Assembly: GCA_000775715.1 (NCBI GenBank)
Contig: JRWQ01000003.1
Coordinates: 1 to 64,000, forward strand
Length of the DNA: 64,000 bases
Direction: 5' to 3'
Source: Vibrio tubiashii
GTDB lineage: Bacteria; Pseudomonadota; Gammaproteobacteria; Enterobacterales; Vibrionaceae
The notes below the pieces were generated by a model, which saw only the letters and a list, made by a program, of their open reading frames with translations, did not search any database and was not told where the DNA came from. The position numbers were made by a program, and so were the translations under genes. Shown here one piece after another: positions 27,234-39,720 of the stretch (positions are counted from its first letter, which is position 1; every line of letters begins with the position of its first letter).

Positions 27234-28469
27234 TTAATCAGCTTGACGACGTAAGAACGCAGGGATATCTAGATAGCCGCTTTCTTTATCTGCCTTAGGA
27301 GCTGCTGCACTTTGACCTGCACCAGAACCAGACGGTGTTGAAGTCGTTGGCTGAGGAGTCACCTGAGGTTTCTCTTGCAAAGTTGGTGCCGCTTTTTCTT
27401 CCACTTTATTGACAGTCTGCTGAGTTTGCGCTGTCTGTGGTTGAGATTGTGGCTGGGCAACAGGAGCGACTTTCGCTTTACCACCCGCAACTAGAGTAAT
27501 ATCTGGTTTCTTCTCATTGCCAATGCCTGTAGCAACAACTGTGACGCGGATTTCATCAGCCATATCAGGATCTAATGAAGTACCAATTACAACAGTTGCA
27601 TTATCAGAGGCGAATGCTTTCACTGTGTTACCAACGGTTTCGAACTCGTCCAGACGCATGTCTAGGCCAGCTGTAATGTTGACAAGCACACCGCGCGCAC
27701 CAGCAAGATCGATATCTTCTAGAAGTGGGCTAGAGATTGCCATCTCTGCCGCTTCTTCAGCACGATCTTCACCTTTAGCTACACCACTACCCATCATGGC
27801 ATGACCCATTTCTGACATCACTGTTCTTACGTCAGCAAAGTCGACGTTAATCATGCCTGGACGAGTAATCAGCTCGGCAATACCTTGTACTGCATTCTTC
27901 AATACATCGTTCGCGCTAGCAAAGGCTTCTAGTAGAGTAATTCCACGGCCTAATACTTTAAGTAGCTTCTCATTTGGAATCGTGATCAGCGAGTCCACAT
28001 GCTTAGATAGCTCTTCGATACCTTGCTCAGCAAAAGCCAAACGCTTTTTGCCTTCGAAGCTAAACGGTTTAGTAACAACGGCAACCGTTAAGATACCTAA
28101 CTCTTTAGCAACTTCTGCGATTACAGGAGCTGCACCTGTACCAGTACCACCGCCCATACCAGCTGCGATAAATACCATATCGGCACCGTTTAGCTCTTCT
28201 TTAATGCGATCGCGATCTTCGAGAGCTGCGTCACGTCCTACTTGAGGGTTCGCACCTGCACCAAGACCTTTGGTCATATCACCACCAATCTGAATAACAC
28301 TATTCACACTGGTTTTACGAAGCGCCTGAGCATCAGTATTAATACTAATAAACTCAACACCTTCGATGGACTCACGTACCATGTGTTCAACGGCGTTACC
28401 GCCACCGCCACCAACTCCAACGACCTTAATTACTGCATCGTCAGACATTTCCATCATCGGTTCAAACAT
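27234..28469 (-). CDS. ftsZ: Cell division GTPase FtsZ
   Basis: Tubulin homologue that forms the Z ring. Of 411 residues, about 1-316 are the GTPase with the tubulin signature GGGTGTG at 106-112 and the T7-loop synergy region near [11 protein letters not shown] (about 207-217). A long Gln/Thr/Pro-rich linker (about 325-395) follows, and the C-terminal peptide [13 protein letters not shown] binds FtsA and ZipA. It lies 30 bp after ftsA. Confidence 0.99.
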   Translation of the reverse strand: MFEPMMEMSDDAVIKVVGVGGGGGNAVEHMVRESIEGVEFISINTDAQALRKTSVNSVIQIGGDMTKGLGAGANPQVGRDAALEDRDRIKEELNGADMVFIAAGMGGGTGTGAAPVIAEVAKELGILTVAVVTKPFSFEGKKRLAFAEQGIEELSKHVDSLITIPNEKLLKVLGRGITLLEAFASANDVLKNAVQGIAELITRPGMINVDFADVRTVMSEMGHAMMGSGVAKGEDRAEEAAEMAISSPLLEDIDLAGARGVLVNITAGLDMRLDEFETVGNTVKAFASDNATVVIGTSLDPDMADEIRVTVVATGIGNEKKPDITLVAGGKAKVAPVAQPQSQPQTAQTQQTVNKVEEKAAPTLQEKPQVTPQPTTSTPSGSGAGQSAAAPKADKESGYLDIPAFLRRQAD

Positions 28470-28499
28470 GTGTTATCTCCGTTTTTCCTGTTGCTCAGG

Positions 28500-29762
28500 T
28501 TAAAACTCTTTTTGTATCCAATTACGCAAACGGCCAAATAGTCCCGTTACTGACTGGCGAGCAGGCTCACCGTACTCAGTATCGTCGTTAATTTGGCTAT
28601 CTCTTGCATAGTGGAGTAGACCAACTGCCGTAGAATGGTACGGCTCTTTTACATAATCTGTTAAGCCGCTTACCTCTAAAGGTTTGCCGACTCTGACCTG
28701 GTTGCGGAAAACGCGTTCCGCACACTCGATAAGTCCTTCGGTTTGTGCCGCTCCACCTGTGAGCACCACACCCGCTGCCAGGTGATGTTTAATCCCTTCT
28801 TCGCGCAGCTTCTCTTGAACTGTATCGATGGTTTGATTAACCAGTCCCATTAGCTCAGTATAACGAGGCTCAATCACTTCAGACAGAGTTTGTCGCTGTA
28901 AACTGCGTGATGGTCGTCCACCAACGCTAGGAACGTTAACCGTGTCATCTTTACTGACCAGCTCACTAAGAGCACAGCCATATTTAACTTTAATCTCTTC
29001 CGCATCGCTGACTGGCGTACCGAAAGCAAACGCAATATCACTTGTTACTGCGTTACCAGCGTATGAGAATACTTCTGTATGGCGTAAAGCTCCGCCTGTC
29101 CATATAGAAACATCCATTGTGCCCGCACCTATGTCGACCACACATACACCTAGTTCACGTTCATCTTCAGTGATAACTGCATTACTCGCCGCTAATCCAG
29201 AATAAACAAGGTGCTCTACTTTCAGCCCGCATCGCTCTACGGCCTTGATAATATTCCTCGCCATATCACTATGACAAGAGATGAGATGCACGCTAACTTC
29301 CATGCGCACCCCAGATAAACCTAGCGGATTTTTAATCCCTTCTTGGTAATCAATTGTAAATTCTTGAGGGATGACATGAAGAATTCGCTGTTCATCACCA
29401 ATTTTAATTGATTTTGCCGTATGAATCGCACGATCCATATCTTCTTGAGAAACCTCTTCATCAGAGATAGTTCCCATGCCTTTTTCAATACGGCTCGCAA
29501 TGTGACGCCCTGAGAGCGAAATAAAAACATTGCTAATTTGGCACTCTGCCATCAGCTCAGCTTGATCAACTGCTCGCTGGACTGACTTAACCACCGATTC
29601 AAGGTCGTTTACACCACCTTTATCCATCCCTCGGGACGGACTACTGCCTGCGCCAATAATATTGATTTGACCATCAGGCAATACTTCGCCTACGAGAGCC
29701 GACACAGTGGCAGTGCCTATATCAAGACCAACAATAATGTTGTCATCAGCGGTCTTAGTCAT
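28500..29762 (-). CDS. ftsA: Cell division protein FtsA
   Basis: Actin-like membrane tether for FtsZ. The 420-residue protein has the phosphate 1 loop VGLDIGTATVSALVGEV (about 12-28), VVDIGAGTMDVSIW (about 205-218) and GVVLTGGAAQTEG (about 335-347), the inserted 1C domain, and the C-terminal amphipathic membrane-binding helix LFGRLRNWIQKEF. The start overlaps the ftsQ stop by eight bases. Confidence 0.98.
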   Translation of the reverse strand: MTKTADDNIIVGLDIGTATVSALVGEVLPDGQINIIGAGSSPSRGMDKGGVNDLESVVKSVQRAVDQAELMAECQISNVFISLSGRHIASRIEKGMGTISDEEVSQEDMDRAIHTAKSIKIGDEQRILHVIPQEFTIDYQEGIKNPLGLSGVRMEVSVHLISCHSDMARNIIKAVERCGLKVEHLVYSGLAASNAVITEDERELGVCVVDIGAGTMDVSIWTGGALRHTEVFSYAGNAVTSDIAFAFGTPVSDAEEIKVKYGCALSELVSKDDTVNVPSVGGRPSRSLQRQTLSEVIEPRYTELMGLVNQTIDTVQEKLREEGIKHHLAAGVVLTGGAAQTEGLIECAERVFRNQVRVGKPLEVSGLTDYVKEPYHSTAVGLLHYARDSQINDDTEYGEPARQSVTGLFGRLRNWIQKEF

Positions 29763-30537
29763 CTGTAGTCTCTTGTCCTAACTCTTGTTCTGGGAACCAT
29801 CCAATTGATGCTCCCGTATCATACCTGAGGTCTATGTAGCTCACTTTCTGAGTATCTTGCCCTAACTTCTTGTACAGCGAGACAAAGCGAGCAATACGCT
29901 CTTCTAACGACTCTTTACCCAGTTCTAAACGGATACCGTTATCAACAATGATCTGCCATGCTCGGCGATCATTCAGAACCAGTGAAGTAATCGTTAGATT
30001 CAAGGCTTCAAACTGAGGGCTAATATCGCGCCATACCTGAAGCACTTCTTCACTAGTGCCTTGCGGTCCATATAATTTAACCCGTTCCTCTTCCAGCTGA
30101 CCTATATCACCATCAAAAACCTGACCATCATCATTGAGCAGAGAGATACCATTCCAGATAGCTTGTGCATGATGCTCAGTAAGAAAAACTTTGACGGTGT
30201 CTGGCCACTGCTTACGAATAGAGGCGTGAGAAACCCAAGGAATCGATTCCGCTATGCTCTGCAATGCATCCACATCTTGCGACATAAATGTACCTACGTG
30301 TTCAAGACGAGAAAAAGCGCGTTGAACATCTAAAGCAGTCACATAGTGTAATTCACCCTGAAGCACGATTTTTGAAAGGGGAAGACGCTGATCATCCCAC
30401 ATCCATGAAATCGTCGAGTAGAGGAGAGAGCCTATCAACAACAAGACCAACAGTAAGAAACTGCCACCTAGGGCGTGATCTCTTAGTTGTGGTGCAGAAG
30501 TTAAACCGCGGCCTTCATTAAAAGCACTTTTAATCAA
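29755..30537 (-). CDS. ftsQ: Cell division protein FtsQ
   Basis: Bitopic divisome protein that bridges early and late division proteins with FtsL and FtsB. The 260-residue protein has a short cytoplasmic end, one membrane helix (about 29-48, FLLLVLLLIGSLLYSTIS), a POTRA domain (LPLSKIVLQGELHYVTALDVQRAF) and a beta domain reaching YIDLRYDTGASIGW. In enterobacteria ddlB precedes ftsQ; here the 184-bp gap to murC is empty. Confidence 0.95.
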   Translation of the reverse strand: MIKSAFNEGRGLTSAPQLRDHALGGSFLLLVLLLIGSLLYSTISWMWDDQRLPLSKIVLQGELHYVTALDVQRAFSRLEHVGTFMSQDVDALQSIAESIPWVSHASIRKQWPDTVKVFLTEHHAQAIWNGISLLNDDGQVFDGDIGQLEEERVKLYGPQGTSEEVLQVWRDISPQFEALNLTITSLVLNDRRAWQIIVDNGIRLELGKESLEERIARFVSLYKKLGQDTQKVSYIDLRYDTGASIGWFPEQELGQETTDD

Positions 30538-30721
30538 AGTCCCTAATCCTTGCCATTAGCTCGCTTATCTATCCCTATCTCAATTCGTATATAGAGGCAA
30601 AAGCACTTACTTTAACCTTCGGATTATACTGGCGTCCCAAAAAGTATCAAACACTGAAAGTGATAAATCACAACTTAAACTGCAATAAGTGACATAAATA
30701 GCTAAAAATCTATGTTTTAAA

Positions 30722-32182
30722 CTATGCCTGACTCATCTGTTCTGTGTTTAACTCAAAAGCGGCTAGCTGTTTAGCCACCTTACCAACATCCCCCGCACCT
30801 TGAGTTAATACTAAGTCACCATCTTGTAAAACATTGGCGAGAACTGAAGGTAACGCTTTGGTTTCGGGAACAAAAATCGGGTCGAGCTTGCCTCGACTGC
30901 GGATAGTGCGGCATAAGGCACGACCATCAGCACCTGCAATGGGCTTTTCGCCCGCAGAGTATACGTCCAGCATGATCAAAACATCTACCTGCTCGAGCAC
31001 ATTGGCGAAATCATCATACAGATCGCGAGTACGGCTGTAGCGGTGAGGTTGGAAGATCATTACCAGTCGCTTCTCTTTCCATCCATTACGTGCTGCTTGG
31101 ATAGTCACATCAACCTCTGTTGGGTGGTGACCGTAATCATCAACAAGCATTGCACTACCCTTGCCAGTATCGAACTCTCCGAGATGTTCAAAACGGCGAC
31201 CAGTCCCTTGTGTTCCGGCCATAGCATTCATGATCGCTTCATCTGAAATATCGTCTTCTGTTGCGACAGCAATTGCCGCCGAAGCGTTCAGTGCATTATG
31301 ACGGCCTGGGATATTCAGAGTGATATCGAGATCCGCTTTACCTTGACGGATAACCGTAAACTTACCTTGCTGCCCTTCTTGTCGATAGTTATCGATACGC
31401 ACATCCGCATCTTCAGCAAAACCATAAGTGATCACTTGACGACTGATGCTAGGGATTAATTCTCTTACGACAGGATCATCAATACAAACAATAGCTTGGC
31501 CATAAAATGGTAGATTATGTAAGAAATCGATGAAAGTTTGTTTTAAGGTCTCGAAATCCCCACCGTAAGTATCCATATGGTCAGCTTCGATATTCGTCAC
31601 AATGCTTACCATTGGCTGCAAATGTAGGAATGAAGCGTCACTTTCATCAGCCTCAGCAATAAGAATTCGGCTTGAACCCAAGCGAGCATTGGTACCCGCA
31701 CTCTTAACCAGTCCACCGTTGACGAATGTCGGATCTAGACCTGCTTCCGAGTAGATCTGAGTAACTAACGCTGTGGTCGTGGTTTTGCCATGCGTACCTG
31801 CGACAGCGATACCGTGACGGAAGCGCATTAACTCTGCCAACATCTCGGCGCGGCGAACAACGGGAATTCGCGCCGCTCTCGCTGCGATGATCTCAGGGTT
31901 CTCTTCGTTGATTGCCGTTGAAACAACCACTACGCTCGCCTTAGCTACGTTTTGTTCGGCATGACCGATATAGACAGTTGCGCCTTTTTGCGTCAAACGC
32001 TCTGTTACTGGATTCTCCGCAATATCAGAGCCGGAAATTTGATAACCTTCATTGAGCAGTACCTCAGCGATACCGCTCATGCCCGCGCCGCCAATACCAA
32101 TGAAATGAATACATTTCACGCGGCGCATCTCTGGCACCATTGCGCGAATTTGGGCTAAATCTTGAGTATGTTGAATTGTCAT
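30722..32182 (-). CDS. murC: UDP-N-acetylmuramate--L-alanine ligase
   Basis: Adds L-Ala to UDP-MurNAc, first of the four Mur ligases encoded in this cluster. The 486-residue protein has the N-terminal nucleotide-sugar fold with [17 protein letters not shown] (about 26-42), ATP loop [13 protein letters not shown] (about 119-131), [11 protein letters not shown] and the C-terminal [11 protein letters not shown] and [10 protein letters not shown]. It lies 11 bp after murG. Confidence 0.98.
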   Translation of the reverse strand: MTIQHTQDLAQIRAMVPEMRRVKCIHFIGIGGAGMSGIAEVLLNEGYQISGSDIAENPVTERLTQKGATVYIGHAEQNVAKASVVVVSTAINEENPEIIAARAARIPVVRRAEMLAELMRFRHGIAVAGTHGKTTTTALVTQIYSEAGLDPTFVNGGLVKSAGTNARLGSSRILIAEADESDASFLHLQPMVSIVTNIEADHMDTYGGDFETLKQTFIDFLHNLPFYGQAIVCIDDPVVRELIPSISRQVITYGFAEDADVRIDNYRQEGQQGKFTVIRQGKADLDITLNIPGRHNALNASAAIAVATEDDISDEAIMNAMAGTQGTGRRFEHLGEFDTGKGSAMLVDDYGHHPTEVDVTIQAARNGWKEKRLVMIFQPHRYSRTRDLYDDFANVLEQVDVLIMLDVYSAGEKPIAGADGRALCRTIRSRGKLDPIFVPETKALPSVLANVLQDGDLVLTQGAGDVGKVAKQLAAFELNTEQMSQA

Positions 32183-32193
32183 GAATTTTCTCG

Positions 32194-33255
32194 TTATTTC
32201 GTTAGTGAGACAATTGCTTCCGCTACCACTGTGTCTGCATCTAACTTCGCCGCCTCGCGAGCTCTACTTGCCATTGTTAATAGCTTACTACGGTCTAGCG
32301 TCTGGATCTCAGACACCAACTTATCAACCGTTAACTCGGGCTGTTCTATCATTTTTGCTGCACCGCATTCTACCAGATGATCAGCATTTAACGCTTGCTG
32401 TCGATCTTTGTGCATAAATGGGATAAAAATCGCCCCCAATCCTGCGGCTGAAACTTCTGAAACCGTTAATGCACCTGAGCGGCAAACCAGTAAATCTGCC
32501 CAGCTGTACGCTTCCGCCACATCATCAATGAACTCAGTCACTTGTGCATTCTGTACCTGGTTTGTTTGGTACGCCTGCGCCACTTCATCTCGATTGTTTT
32601 TGCCCGCTTGATGGCGAATCTCAAATTGCTCACCTAACTTAGCCATCGCTTCGGGTAAGGTTCGATTGAGAATCTGTGCACCTTGACTGCCGCCCATCAC
32701 CAAAATACGGATCTTACCGTCGCGATTCGCCAAACGTGCCTCTGGTTGTTGAATCGCAACCACATCTTCTCGAACTGGGTTTCCCACTACTTCGGCGTTG
32801 GGAAAGGCACCCGGAAACGCTTGAAACACTTTTTTAGCGATCTTAGACAGCCACTGATTCGTTAGACCTGCGACCGCATTTTGCTCGTGTAACACAACTG
32901 GAATACCTAGTAGCCAAGCTGCGATACCACCCGGACCACTCACATAGCCGCCCATGCCCAGCACTGCGTCGGGCTGCCACTGCTTCATGTGTGCTTTGGC
33001 TTGAAGGATCGCATTAACGATCTGAAAGGGTGCTTTAATCAGACGTGTAATTCCTTGACCGCGTAGACCTTTTACTTTGATAAAATCTATCTCGATGCCA
33101 TGTTTGGGAACAAGGTCAGCTTCCATACGATCGGCTGTACCTAACCAACGAATCTCCCAACCTTGGGATTGAAGCTGCTTAGCTACGGCTAGACCAGGAA
33201 ACACGTGACCGCCAGTACCACCAGCCATCACCATTAATCGTTTATTCTTTTTCAT
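32194..33255 (-). CDS. murG: Lipid II-forming N-acetylglucosaminyltransferase MurG
   Basis: Peripheral inner-membrane GT-B enzyme that transfers GlcNAc from UDP-GlcNAc to lipid I, giving lipid II. The 353-residue protein has the G-loops [16 protein letters not shown] (about 11-26) and [15 protein letters not shown] (about 99-113), [13 protein letters not shown], and the UDP-GlcNAc signature region [19 protein letters not shown] (about 254-272). Its start overlaps the ftsW end by 14 bases. Confidence 0.98.
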   Translation of the reverse strand: MKKNKRLMVMAGGTGGHVFPGLAVAKQLQSQGWEIRWLGTADRMEADLVPKHGIEIDFIKVKGLRGQGITRLIKAPFQIVNAILQAKAHMKQWQPDAVLGMGGYVSGPGGIAAWLLGIPVVLHEQNAVAGLTNQWLSKIAKKVFQAFPGAFPNAEVVGNPVREDVVAIQQPEARLANRDGKIRILVMGGSQGAQILNRTLPEAMAKLGEQFEIRHQAGKNNRDEVAQAYQTNQVQNAQVTEFIDDVAEAYSWADLLVCRSGALTVSEVSAAGLGAIFIPFMHKDRQQALNADHLVECGAAKMIEQPELTVDKLVSEIQTLDRSKLLTMASRAREAAKLDADTVVAEAIVSLTK

Positions 33256-34438
33256 CGTTTTCTATATTTTGTTGTGTTTCTGCACTGACTAAACGGCACT
33301 CATGATCAATACGTAGCAGTATCGACACCGCAACCGACATAATGATCAAACTTGAACCACCGTAACTGATCAAAGGCAGAGTTAAGCCCTTGGTCGGCAC
33401 CATACCCGCTGCTGCACCGACATTGACTAACGTCTGAAATGCAAACCAAATACCGATACCAAAGGCAAGGTAGCCGCCAAACAGTTGGTTAGCATCGAAC
33501 GCTCTACGTCCAATATATACCGCCTTTAATACCAAGCTAAATATCAGCATCAGCACAAGTATCACACCAACGTAACCAAGCTCTTCAGCCAAAACGGCAA
33601 AAACAAAGTCGGTATGCGCTTCCGGCAAATATTCTAGTTTTTGGATTGAGTTACCTAGCCCTTGCCCAAACCACTCACCGCGACCAAATGCCATTAACGA
33701 CTGAGTGAGCTGATAACCGCTACCAAACGGGTCTTCCCACGGGTCAAGAAATGAAGTCACACGCCTCATACGGTAGGGCTCAATGTATATCAACGTTGCA
33801 ACCGAGAGTAGCCCGACCACCATAAGCGCTAAGAATTGAGTCAGCTTCGCCCCTGCGATAAACAGCATACCAAATAGGGTCACTAGCATAACCACAACCG
33901 TACCTAAGTCTGGTTGGAGCAAAAGCAAACTCGCTAAAGTGCCAAAAACAATGATAGGTTTAATGAAACCACCAAAGAAGCTCGATCTCACCTCTTCGTT
34001 TTTCCGCACCAGATAACCAGACATAAAGATAAACAGCGACAGTTTCGCCACTTCCGCGGGTTGTAAGTTAAATAGACCTAGCGGAATCCAACGGGATGCA
34101 CCATTGACAGATTTACCGGCCACCAGTACCACAAACAGGAGGAATATTGATAAGAACAACAACCAAGTACTGTACTGTGCCCACCGTTTGGTCGGTATCT
34201 GCAATATGACGGCGGAAGTTGAAAGTGCCAAAACGAGGAAAATCGCATGGCGGAACATGAAATGGAACGGTTGATCAGTTAAACGTGAACTAATTGGAAA
34301 TGAGGCAGATGTCACCATCACCAAGCCCGTCAGCATTAGGCCAAGTGAAATCCATACCAATTGACGGTCGTACAAGACTTCAGGAGACGCTGTCGTCACC
34401 CAACCTTTTATACTGCCAAAAATGTGTCGAATCTGCAT
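33242..34438 (-). CDS. ftsW: Septal peptidoglycan glycosyltransferase FtsW
   Basis: SEDS-family polymerase acting with FtsI. The 398-residue protein has about ten membrane segments and the family blocks [21 protein letters not shown] (about 114-134, including the catalytic-loop neighbourhood), [29 protein letters not shown] (about 258-286) and [15 protein letters not shown] (about 350-364). It lies 14 bp after murD. Confidence 0.97.
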   Translation of the reverse strand: MQIRHIFGSIKGWVTTASPEVLYDRQLVWISLGLMLTGLVMVTSASFPISSRLTDQPFHFMFRHAIFLVLALSTSAVILQIPTKRWAQYSTWLLFLSIFLLFVVLVAGKSVNGASRWIPLGLFNLQPAEVAKLSLFIFMSGYLVRKNEEVRSSFFGGFIKPIIVFGTLASLLLLQPDLGTVVVMLVTLFGMLFIAGAKLTQFLALMVVGLLSVATLIYIEPYRMRRVTSFLDPWEDPFGSGYQLTQSLMAFGRGEWFGQGLGNSIQKLEYLPEAHTDFVFAVLAEELGYVGVILVLMLIFSLVLKAVYIGRRAFDANQLFGGYLAFGIGIWFAFQTLVNVGAAAGMVPTKGLTLPLISYGGSSLIIMSVAVSILLRIDHECRLVSAETQQNIENDEKE

Positions 34439-34452
34439 ATTTCTCAGTGTTA

Positions 34453-35775
34453 TTAAGCGTAAGCCTTGGCCAACTCAGTAAATACGTCACCGCGAGCCAT
34501 AAAGTTTTTGAACTGATCAAAGCTCGCACAAGCTGGAGACAGTAGCACCATATCACCGGATGAGACTTGAGGGGCAACCCATTGAACGATTTCGTGCATG
34601 GTGTCAAAACGTTTTGCACTAGAGTGTAGCGGCATAAACTGGTCGCCATCTTCACCGAAACAGCACAACTGTACGTTAAGCGACTGTAAAATAGGTGCAA
34701 GTTCAGAAAAATCTGCCCCTTTGCCATCACCACCGACGAAAAGATAAAGCTTACCTTCAAGGTTTAAACCCGACAGTGCTGCGATGGTGCTCGCTACATT
34801 GGTCGCTTTAGAGTCATTGACCCACTTAACACCGTGATTTTCGGCAACGACTTGGCATCGATGTGTTAAACCTTGGTAGGACTTAAGTGCAGTTAGGCCC
34901 TTGGCGATATTGACACCGGCTTGGTCAAGCAGCGCTAACACCACCAAAGCGTTAGCCACATTGTGTCGACCGACAAGAGAGAGTTCTTGGCTAGCACAGA
35001 GCGGCTTTCCGTCTATCGCTAGGTACTCAGTCGAGTTTTGCTCAAGTAGTGAGAAGCGCGCGGGTTTAGTCAGGCTAAACTCAACGAGACTTGCCGCCTG
35101 ATCTGGGTAGGTCGCCGGGTCATCAGCATTAACAACACAAGCATCGGCATTTTTGAATATGCGCAGCTTAGCTTGGCGGTAGTCTTCCATTCCTTGATAG
35201 CGATCCATATGATCTTCTGAAAGATTAAGAAATGCCGCCGCTGTAGGGGCTAACGATGAGGTTGTTTCAAGCTGGAAACTAGACAGTTCCAATACGTAAA
35301 GATCAGCTTGCTCTTCAAGCAAATCAAGCGCAGGCACACCGATATTGCCCCCCACACCGACTTTCAAACCTGCTGCTTTCGCCACTTGCCCTGTCCAGTC
35401 TGTCACTGTGCTCTTACCGTTAGAACCCGTAATTGCGATCACAGGTTTATCGACAGACCAAGCAAACAGCTCAATATCACCCACCACAGGAATATTCGCC
35501 TCGATAACCTGCTGAATCTCAGGCAGCGCAAGCGCAATTCCCGGATTGGTGACCACCAGATCCGCATCCATCAACCAAGCTTGATTCCAGCCTCCGCAGT
35601 GCAGCGCCACGCCTTCAGGTAACGAGTCGCTACCCGGAGGGGTTTCGCGCGTATCTATCACGCGGATATCTAGCGTTTTAGGTAAGTTTTGCAAGTGCTT
35701 TACGACAGAGAGCCCGGTGATCCCGAGCCCTACAACCACCACTTTTTCAGTACCTTGCCAGCGGTCAATGGTCAT
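34453..35775 (-). CDS. murD: UDP-N-acetylmuramoylalanine--D-glutamate ligase
   Basis: Adds D-Glu to UDP-MurNAc-Ala. The 440-residue protein shows [16 protein letters not shown] (about 13-28), ATP loop [14 protein letters not shown] (about 115-128), [18 protein letters not shown] (about 181-191) and the C-terminal [12 protein letters not shown] and [12 protein letters not shown]. It lies 14 bp after mraY. Confidence 0.98.
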   Translation of the reverse strand: MTIDRWQGTEKVVVVGLGITGLSVVKHLQNLPKTLDIRVIDTRETPPGSDSLPEGVALHCGGWNQAWLMDADLVVTNPGIALALPEIQQVIEANIPVVGDIELFAWSVDKPVIAITGSNGKSTVTDWTGQVAKAAGLKVGVGGNIGVPALDLLEEQADLYVLELSSFQLETTSSLAPTAAAFLNLSEDHMDRYQGMEDYRQAKLRIFKNADACVVNADDPATYPDQAASLVEFSLTKPARFSLLEQNSTEYLAIDGKPLCASQELSLVGRHNVANALVVLALLDQAGVNIAKGLTALKSYQGLTHRCQVVAENHGVKWVNDSKATNVASTIAALSGLNLEGKLYLFVGGDGKGADFSELAPILQSLNVQLCCFGEDGDQFMPLHSSAKRFDTMHEIVQWVAPQVSSGDMVLLSPACASFDQFKNFMARGDVFTELAKAYA

Positions 35776-35789
35776 TACTTATGATTTCC

Positions 35790-36872
35790 TTATCGAACTT
35801 TAAGAGTCGCCAGACCAATCAAAACTAGAACAATAGAGATGATCCAGAAACGCACAATTACTCGTGGCTCAGGCCAACCTTTTAACTCATAGTGATGGTG
35901 TATCGGAGCCATACGGAAAATACGTTGCCCACGCAGCTTGTATGAACCGACCTGAAGAATCACCGATAGGGTTTCCATCACGAATACGCCGCCCATGATC
36001 ACCAATACAAACTCTTGGCGAACCAACACCGCGATGGTGCCTAATGCACCACCTAAAGCGAGTGAACCAACATCGCCCATGAAGACTTGCGCTGGGTATG
36101 TGTTGAACCATAAAAACCCAAGCCCAGCTCCAACGATCGCCGTACACACCACCACCAACTCAGAAGCCTCTGGGATATATGGAATATGTAGGTAGTTAGC
36201 AAAGTTAACGTTACCAGTCGCCCAAGCAATGGCGGCAAAACCTGCTGAAACAAGCACGGTCGGCATAATTGCTAGACCATCAAGGCCATCCGTTAAGTTA
36301 ACTGCGTTGCTGGTTCCGACAATCACAAAATAGGTAAGGACGATGTACAGCAAACCTAGCTGCGGCATCACCTCTTTAAAAAATGGCACGACGAGTTGAG
36401 TCGCTGCGGTATCTTTGCCATGAACATAAAGTGCAAACGCAACCACCAAGGCAACCGCCGATTGCCAAAAGTACTTCCAACGCGCAATCAAACCATCGGT
36501 ATTTTTGCGTACTACTTTGCGGTAATCATCAACAAAGCCAATCGTACCGTAACCTAGAAGTACAGCCAGCACCGCCCAAACATATGGGTTAGAAAGGTCG
36601 GTCCAAAGTAGCACCGTCGTCACTATCGCAGTCAAAATCATGATACCACCCATCGTTGGCGTACCACGTTTACTAAAGTGAGATTCAGGCCCTTCGTTAC
36701 GTACCACCTGACCTATTTGCAGCAGTTGCAAACGGCGGATCATAATCGGCCCCATCCACAGTGAAATCCCCAGTGCGGTCAACACACTGACAATTGCGCG
36801 AAACGAAAGGTATTCGAACAATCGGAAGAATGAAAAATATGGCTGTAGCAGCTCTGCGAGCCAAATAATCAT
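35790..36872 (-). CDS. mraY: Phospho-MurNAc-pentapeptide transferase MraY
   Basis: Polytopic inner-membrane enzyme that makes lipid I from UDP-MurNAc-pentapeptide and undecaprenyl phosphate. The 360-residue protein has [15 protein letters not shown] (about 67-81), GFVDDYRK (about 112-119) with the paired Asp residues, [10 protein letters not shown] (about 191-200) and the C-terminal [11 protein letters not shown] (about 322-332). Its ATG overlaps the murF stop by four bases. Confidence 0.98.
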   Translation of the reverse strand: MIIWLAELLQPYFSFFRLFEYLSFRAIVSVLTALGISLWMGPIMIRRLQLLQIGQVVRNEGPESHFSKRGTPTMGGIMILTAIVTTVLLWTDLSNPYVWAVLAVLLGYGTIGFVDDYRKVVRKNTDGLIARWKYFWQSAVALVVAFALYVHGKDTAATQLVVPFFKEVMPQLGLLYIVLTYFVIVGTSNAVNLTDGLDGLAIMPTVLVSAGFAAIAWATGNVNFANYLHIPYIPEASELVVVCTAIVGAGLGFLWFNTYPAQVFMGDVGSLALGGALGTIAVLVRQEFVLVIMGGVFVMETLSVILQVGSYKLRGQRIFRMAPIHHHYELKGWPEPRVIVRFWIISIVLVLIGLATLKVR

Positions 36873-38227
36873 GTGTACATCTCCTTGACAGCAGCTGCGA
36901 TCTTACTCATTCCCGCACTGTTTGCCCCTTTGACTAACAATGTTTGAGGTTGTTGATGCTGTTCAATCTGCTGTTTTATATAATCAATCATGCTTTGGTC
37001 ATCTTCGAAGTGAATACCACCGCACTTGTCACTGATCGCTTTCGCATCAGCGCCATAAGTAAGCACGTGTTCAAATTTGAATGGGGCAGCATGTTCCCCG
37101 ACTTGACGGTGAAGTGCAAGGCTTTCATCGCCTAACTCAGCCATATTGCCCAAAATTAGCCAGCGAACTCCCGAAAAACCCGCTAACAGATCAGCAGCCG
37201 CTTTCATCGCTGGAACACTTGCATTGTAGCTGTCATCAATCAGCTTGATATTTTCACTCAGCTCAATCAGTTCAACTCGACCTTTTACCTTGCCAAGTTG
37301 AGCCAAACCCGTTTTAACCATCTCAAGCGAAGCACCAAGTTCCAGAGCGAGTACCGTTGCTGAAAGCGCATTGGCAACGTTATGCTGACCTATGATACCG
37401 AGTTTGACATCAACAGAGCCTAGCGGTGTCACTAGCGAAAATTGCGCTTCACCAATCTCATTGAGGGAAACATTATCGGCATAAAAATCTGCTGACGAGT
37501 CACTAACCGAGAAGGTTTTCACCGTTTTGTCGGCTAATACCTCTTGCCAGTAGCTGCCACCATTACTGTCTAGATTTACAACGGCTACTGCACCTGATGT
37601 TAAGCCTTGATAGATTTCACCTTTGGCTTGCTTAACTCCGTCCATAGAGCCGAAGCCCTCAAGGTGTGCTGCCGCAACGTTATTGACTAGAGCAACATCA
37701 GGCTGCACGAGTTGTGTAGTGTAAGCAATCTCACCTATGTGATTAGCGCCCATCTCAATCACAGCAAAATCATCTTCAGGAGTGGAACGCAGCAGCGTTA
37801 GTGGCACACCGATATCATTATTAAAGTTACCAGCGGTGAAGAGTACACGCCCCTTCTGCTCCATAATGCTAGCAACCATCTCTTTAACTGTGGTTTTGCC
37901 GCAGCTACCTGTGATCGCAACAGTAGGCGTCAAGCAGGTTTGATGCACTAACGAACCTAACTGGCCTAGCGCGAGCTTGGTATCTTTGACTAGCAATTGA
38001 GGCACATCTGCATCAACAACTCGGCTAACGAGTAGTGCACCTGCACCGGACTCTACGGCTTGAGCAACGAAGTTATGGGCATCAAAACGCTCACCCACTA
38101 GAGCAACAAACAGGGCTTGTGGCTCAATGGCACGGGTATCGGTTGACACTGAGCTAATCGCCATATCATTGCCAATCAGTTCGGCATCTAAAGCTTCAGC
38201 AATCTGGCTTAACATCAACGAGATCAT
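36869..38227 (-). CDS. murF: UDP-MurNAc-tripeptide--D-alanyl-D-alanine ligase
   Basis: Adds the D-Ala-D-Ala dipeptide to complete the UDP-MurNAc pentapeptide. The 452-residue protein has [25 protein letters not shown] (about 27-51), ATP loop [13 protein letters not shown] (about 107-119), [23 protein letters not shown], and [13 protein letters not shown] (about 322-334). The dipeptide must come from a D-Ala ligase encoded elsewhere, as no ddl gene is in this cluster. Four-base overlaps link it to mraY and murE. Confidence 0.98.
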   Translation of the reverse strand: MISLMLSQIAEALDAELIGNDMAISSVSTDTRAIEPQALFVALVGERFDAHNFVAQAVESGAGALLVSRVVDADVPQLLVKDTKLALGQLGSLVHQTCLTPTVAITGSCGKTTVKEMVASIMEQKGRVLFTAGNFNNDIGVPLTLLRSTPEDDFAVIEMGANHIGEIAYTTQLVQPDVALVNNVAAAHLEGFGSMDGVKQAKGEIYQGLTSGAVAVVNLDSNGGSYWQEVLADKTVKTFSVSDSSADFYADNVSLNEIGEAQFSLVTPLGSVDVKLGIIGQHNVANALSATVLALELGASLEMVKTGLAQLGKVKGRVELIELSENIKLIDDSYNASVPAMKAAADLLAGFSGVRWLILGNMAELGDESLALHRQVGEHAAPFKFEHVLTYGADAKAISDKCGGIHFEDDQSMIDYIKQQIEQHQQPQTLLVKGANSAGMSKIAAAVKEMYT

Positions 38228-39708
38228 GCGCTTTTCTCCAACAATAGCATCGCTGATTCGCGATCAGAGTAGTGAATTGTCTCATTCGCCATCACTTGGT
38301 AATCTTCGTGACCTTTACCCGCGAGTAGAATAATATCGTCAGGCTGACTGTTGTCTAACGCATACTTGAGCGCGTCGAAACGATTGTGTTCAACAATCGC
38401 AGTTTGCGGATTTTCCATCCCTGCTAGCATATCTCGAACAATGGCTTGAGGAGACTCACTACGCGGGTTGTCATCAGTGAGAATAGCGTAGTCAGCCAAT
38501 CGCTCACCAATCGATGCCATCATCGGGCGCTTACCTTTATCACGATCGCCACCGCAACCAAAGATTGCCCAAAGCTTGCCTGTGCAGTGAACACGAAGCG
38601 CTTGGAGTGCTTTTTCCAGTGCATCTGGCGTATGGGCATAATCGACAACAATCTTAGCTTTGTCTGGGCTAGCAAACAGTTCCATACGACCAATAACAGG
38701 CTTTAACGAGGACGCGGTATCGAGCAGTTGTTGCTTATCGATACCCACACTCAACAAGGTAGTCATCGCAAGCAGGACATTATTAGCATTAAACTCACCG
38801 ATTAAAGGCACTGAAAAGCTTCCACAGCCAAATGCGCCTCCAAAGCTCAGCTCGATGCCAGATTCAGAATAACTGACCTTCTTTGCCCACACTGCTTGTG
38901 TATGCTCACTAGGTTTGAGCGTCACGGCAATCGCACTATCTAAACGTTCAAACCAATCTGCACCAACAGGATCATCAATATTGATCACCGCTTGTTTGCA
39001 GTTGTGCTGCTCAAAAAGAGAGAACTTAGCTTCAGCGTACTCTTCCATCGTGCCGTGATAATCTAAATGGTCGCGGCTCAAATTAGTGAAGGCTCCAACC
39101 TCAAACTGTAGCGCTTTCACCCGCCCTTGTACTAAGCCGTGAGACGAGACTTCTAGCGCAGTATAGTCTGCACCTTGGTTCTCCAATGCGTGAAGAGTTT
39201 GGGCAATCTCAATTGCGCTGCCAGTGGTGTTCTTAGCTACTTGAAGAGCATCTAAAAAGCCGTTGCCCGTTGTGCCCATTACCGCCGCTTTACGTTCGAC
39301 AAGTTCTAACCACTGAGCGATCAACTGGGTTATCGTGGTTTTGCCATTGGTACCTGTTACCGCTATCAGCTTGTTGTCCTCTAGTGGATATAGACGCAGA
39401 GCGAGCTGTGAAAGATGAAGGCCTAATCCATCAAGGTAGATGACAGGGACAGTACCAAGCAGCTCAACCTTTCCATGCGAATGAGACTCACAAGCCTCAG
39501 CAATGACGGCGTTCGCTCCCTGCTCCACCGCAGAGGCAATGAAACGCCGGCCATCAACAGCATGACCTTTGACTGCCACAAAAGTTGTGCCCGTGGTGAC
39601 CTTTCGACTATCAAGTTCTAGGTTCTGAACAACTAAATTCGCTTCTACACGGTCTGAGATATCGAGCCATGGAGAGAGCAAAACCGCTAAGGTCAGTTCC
39701 TTCGACAT
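38224..39708 (-). CDS. murE: UDP-MurNAc-dipeptide--meso-diaminopimelate ligase
   Basis: Adds meso-DAP to UDP-MurNAc-Ala-Glu. The protein has [26 protein letters not shown] loop [29 protein letters not shown], and the DAP-specificity motif DDNPRSE. The start is placed at the ATG at 39706-39708 (494 residues, [15 protein letters not shown], aligning with the E. coli N-terminus); a GTG four codons earlier, directly after the ftsI stop, is the alternative. Confidence 0.97.
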   Translation of the reverse strand: MSKELTLAVLLSPWLDISDRVEANLVVQNLELDSRKVTTGTTFVAVKGHAVDGRRFIASAVEQGANAVIAEACESHSHGKVELLGTVPVIYLDGLGLHLSQLALRLYPLEDNKLIAVTGTNGKTTITQLIAQWLELVERKAAVMGTTGNGFLDALQVAKNTTGSAIEIAQTLHALENQGADYTALEVSSHGLVQGRVKALQFEVGAFTNLSRDHLDYHGTMEEYAEAKFSLFEQHNCKQAVINIDDPVGADWFERLDSAIAVTLKPSEHTQAVWAKKVSYSESGIELSFGGAFGCGSFSVPLIGEFNANNVLLAMTTLLSVGIDKQQLLDTASSLKPVIGRMELFASPDKAKIVVDYAHTPDALEKALQALRVHCTGKLWAIFGCGGDRDKGKRPMMASIGERLADYAILTDDNPRSESPQAIVRDMLAGMENPQTAIVEHNRFDALKYALDNSQPDDIILLAGKGHEDYQVMANETIHYSDRESAMLLLEKSA

Positions 39709-39720
39709 TTGTAAACTCAC

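Noticed and set aside
26619..27254. 211-codon plus-strand frame opposite lpxC
   Set aside because: Antisense shadow of lpxC; no motif or start signal.
34380..34760. 126-codon minus-strand frame across the murD-ftsW junction
   Set aside because: Different frame of murD; both true genes have full family-length products.
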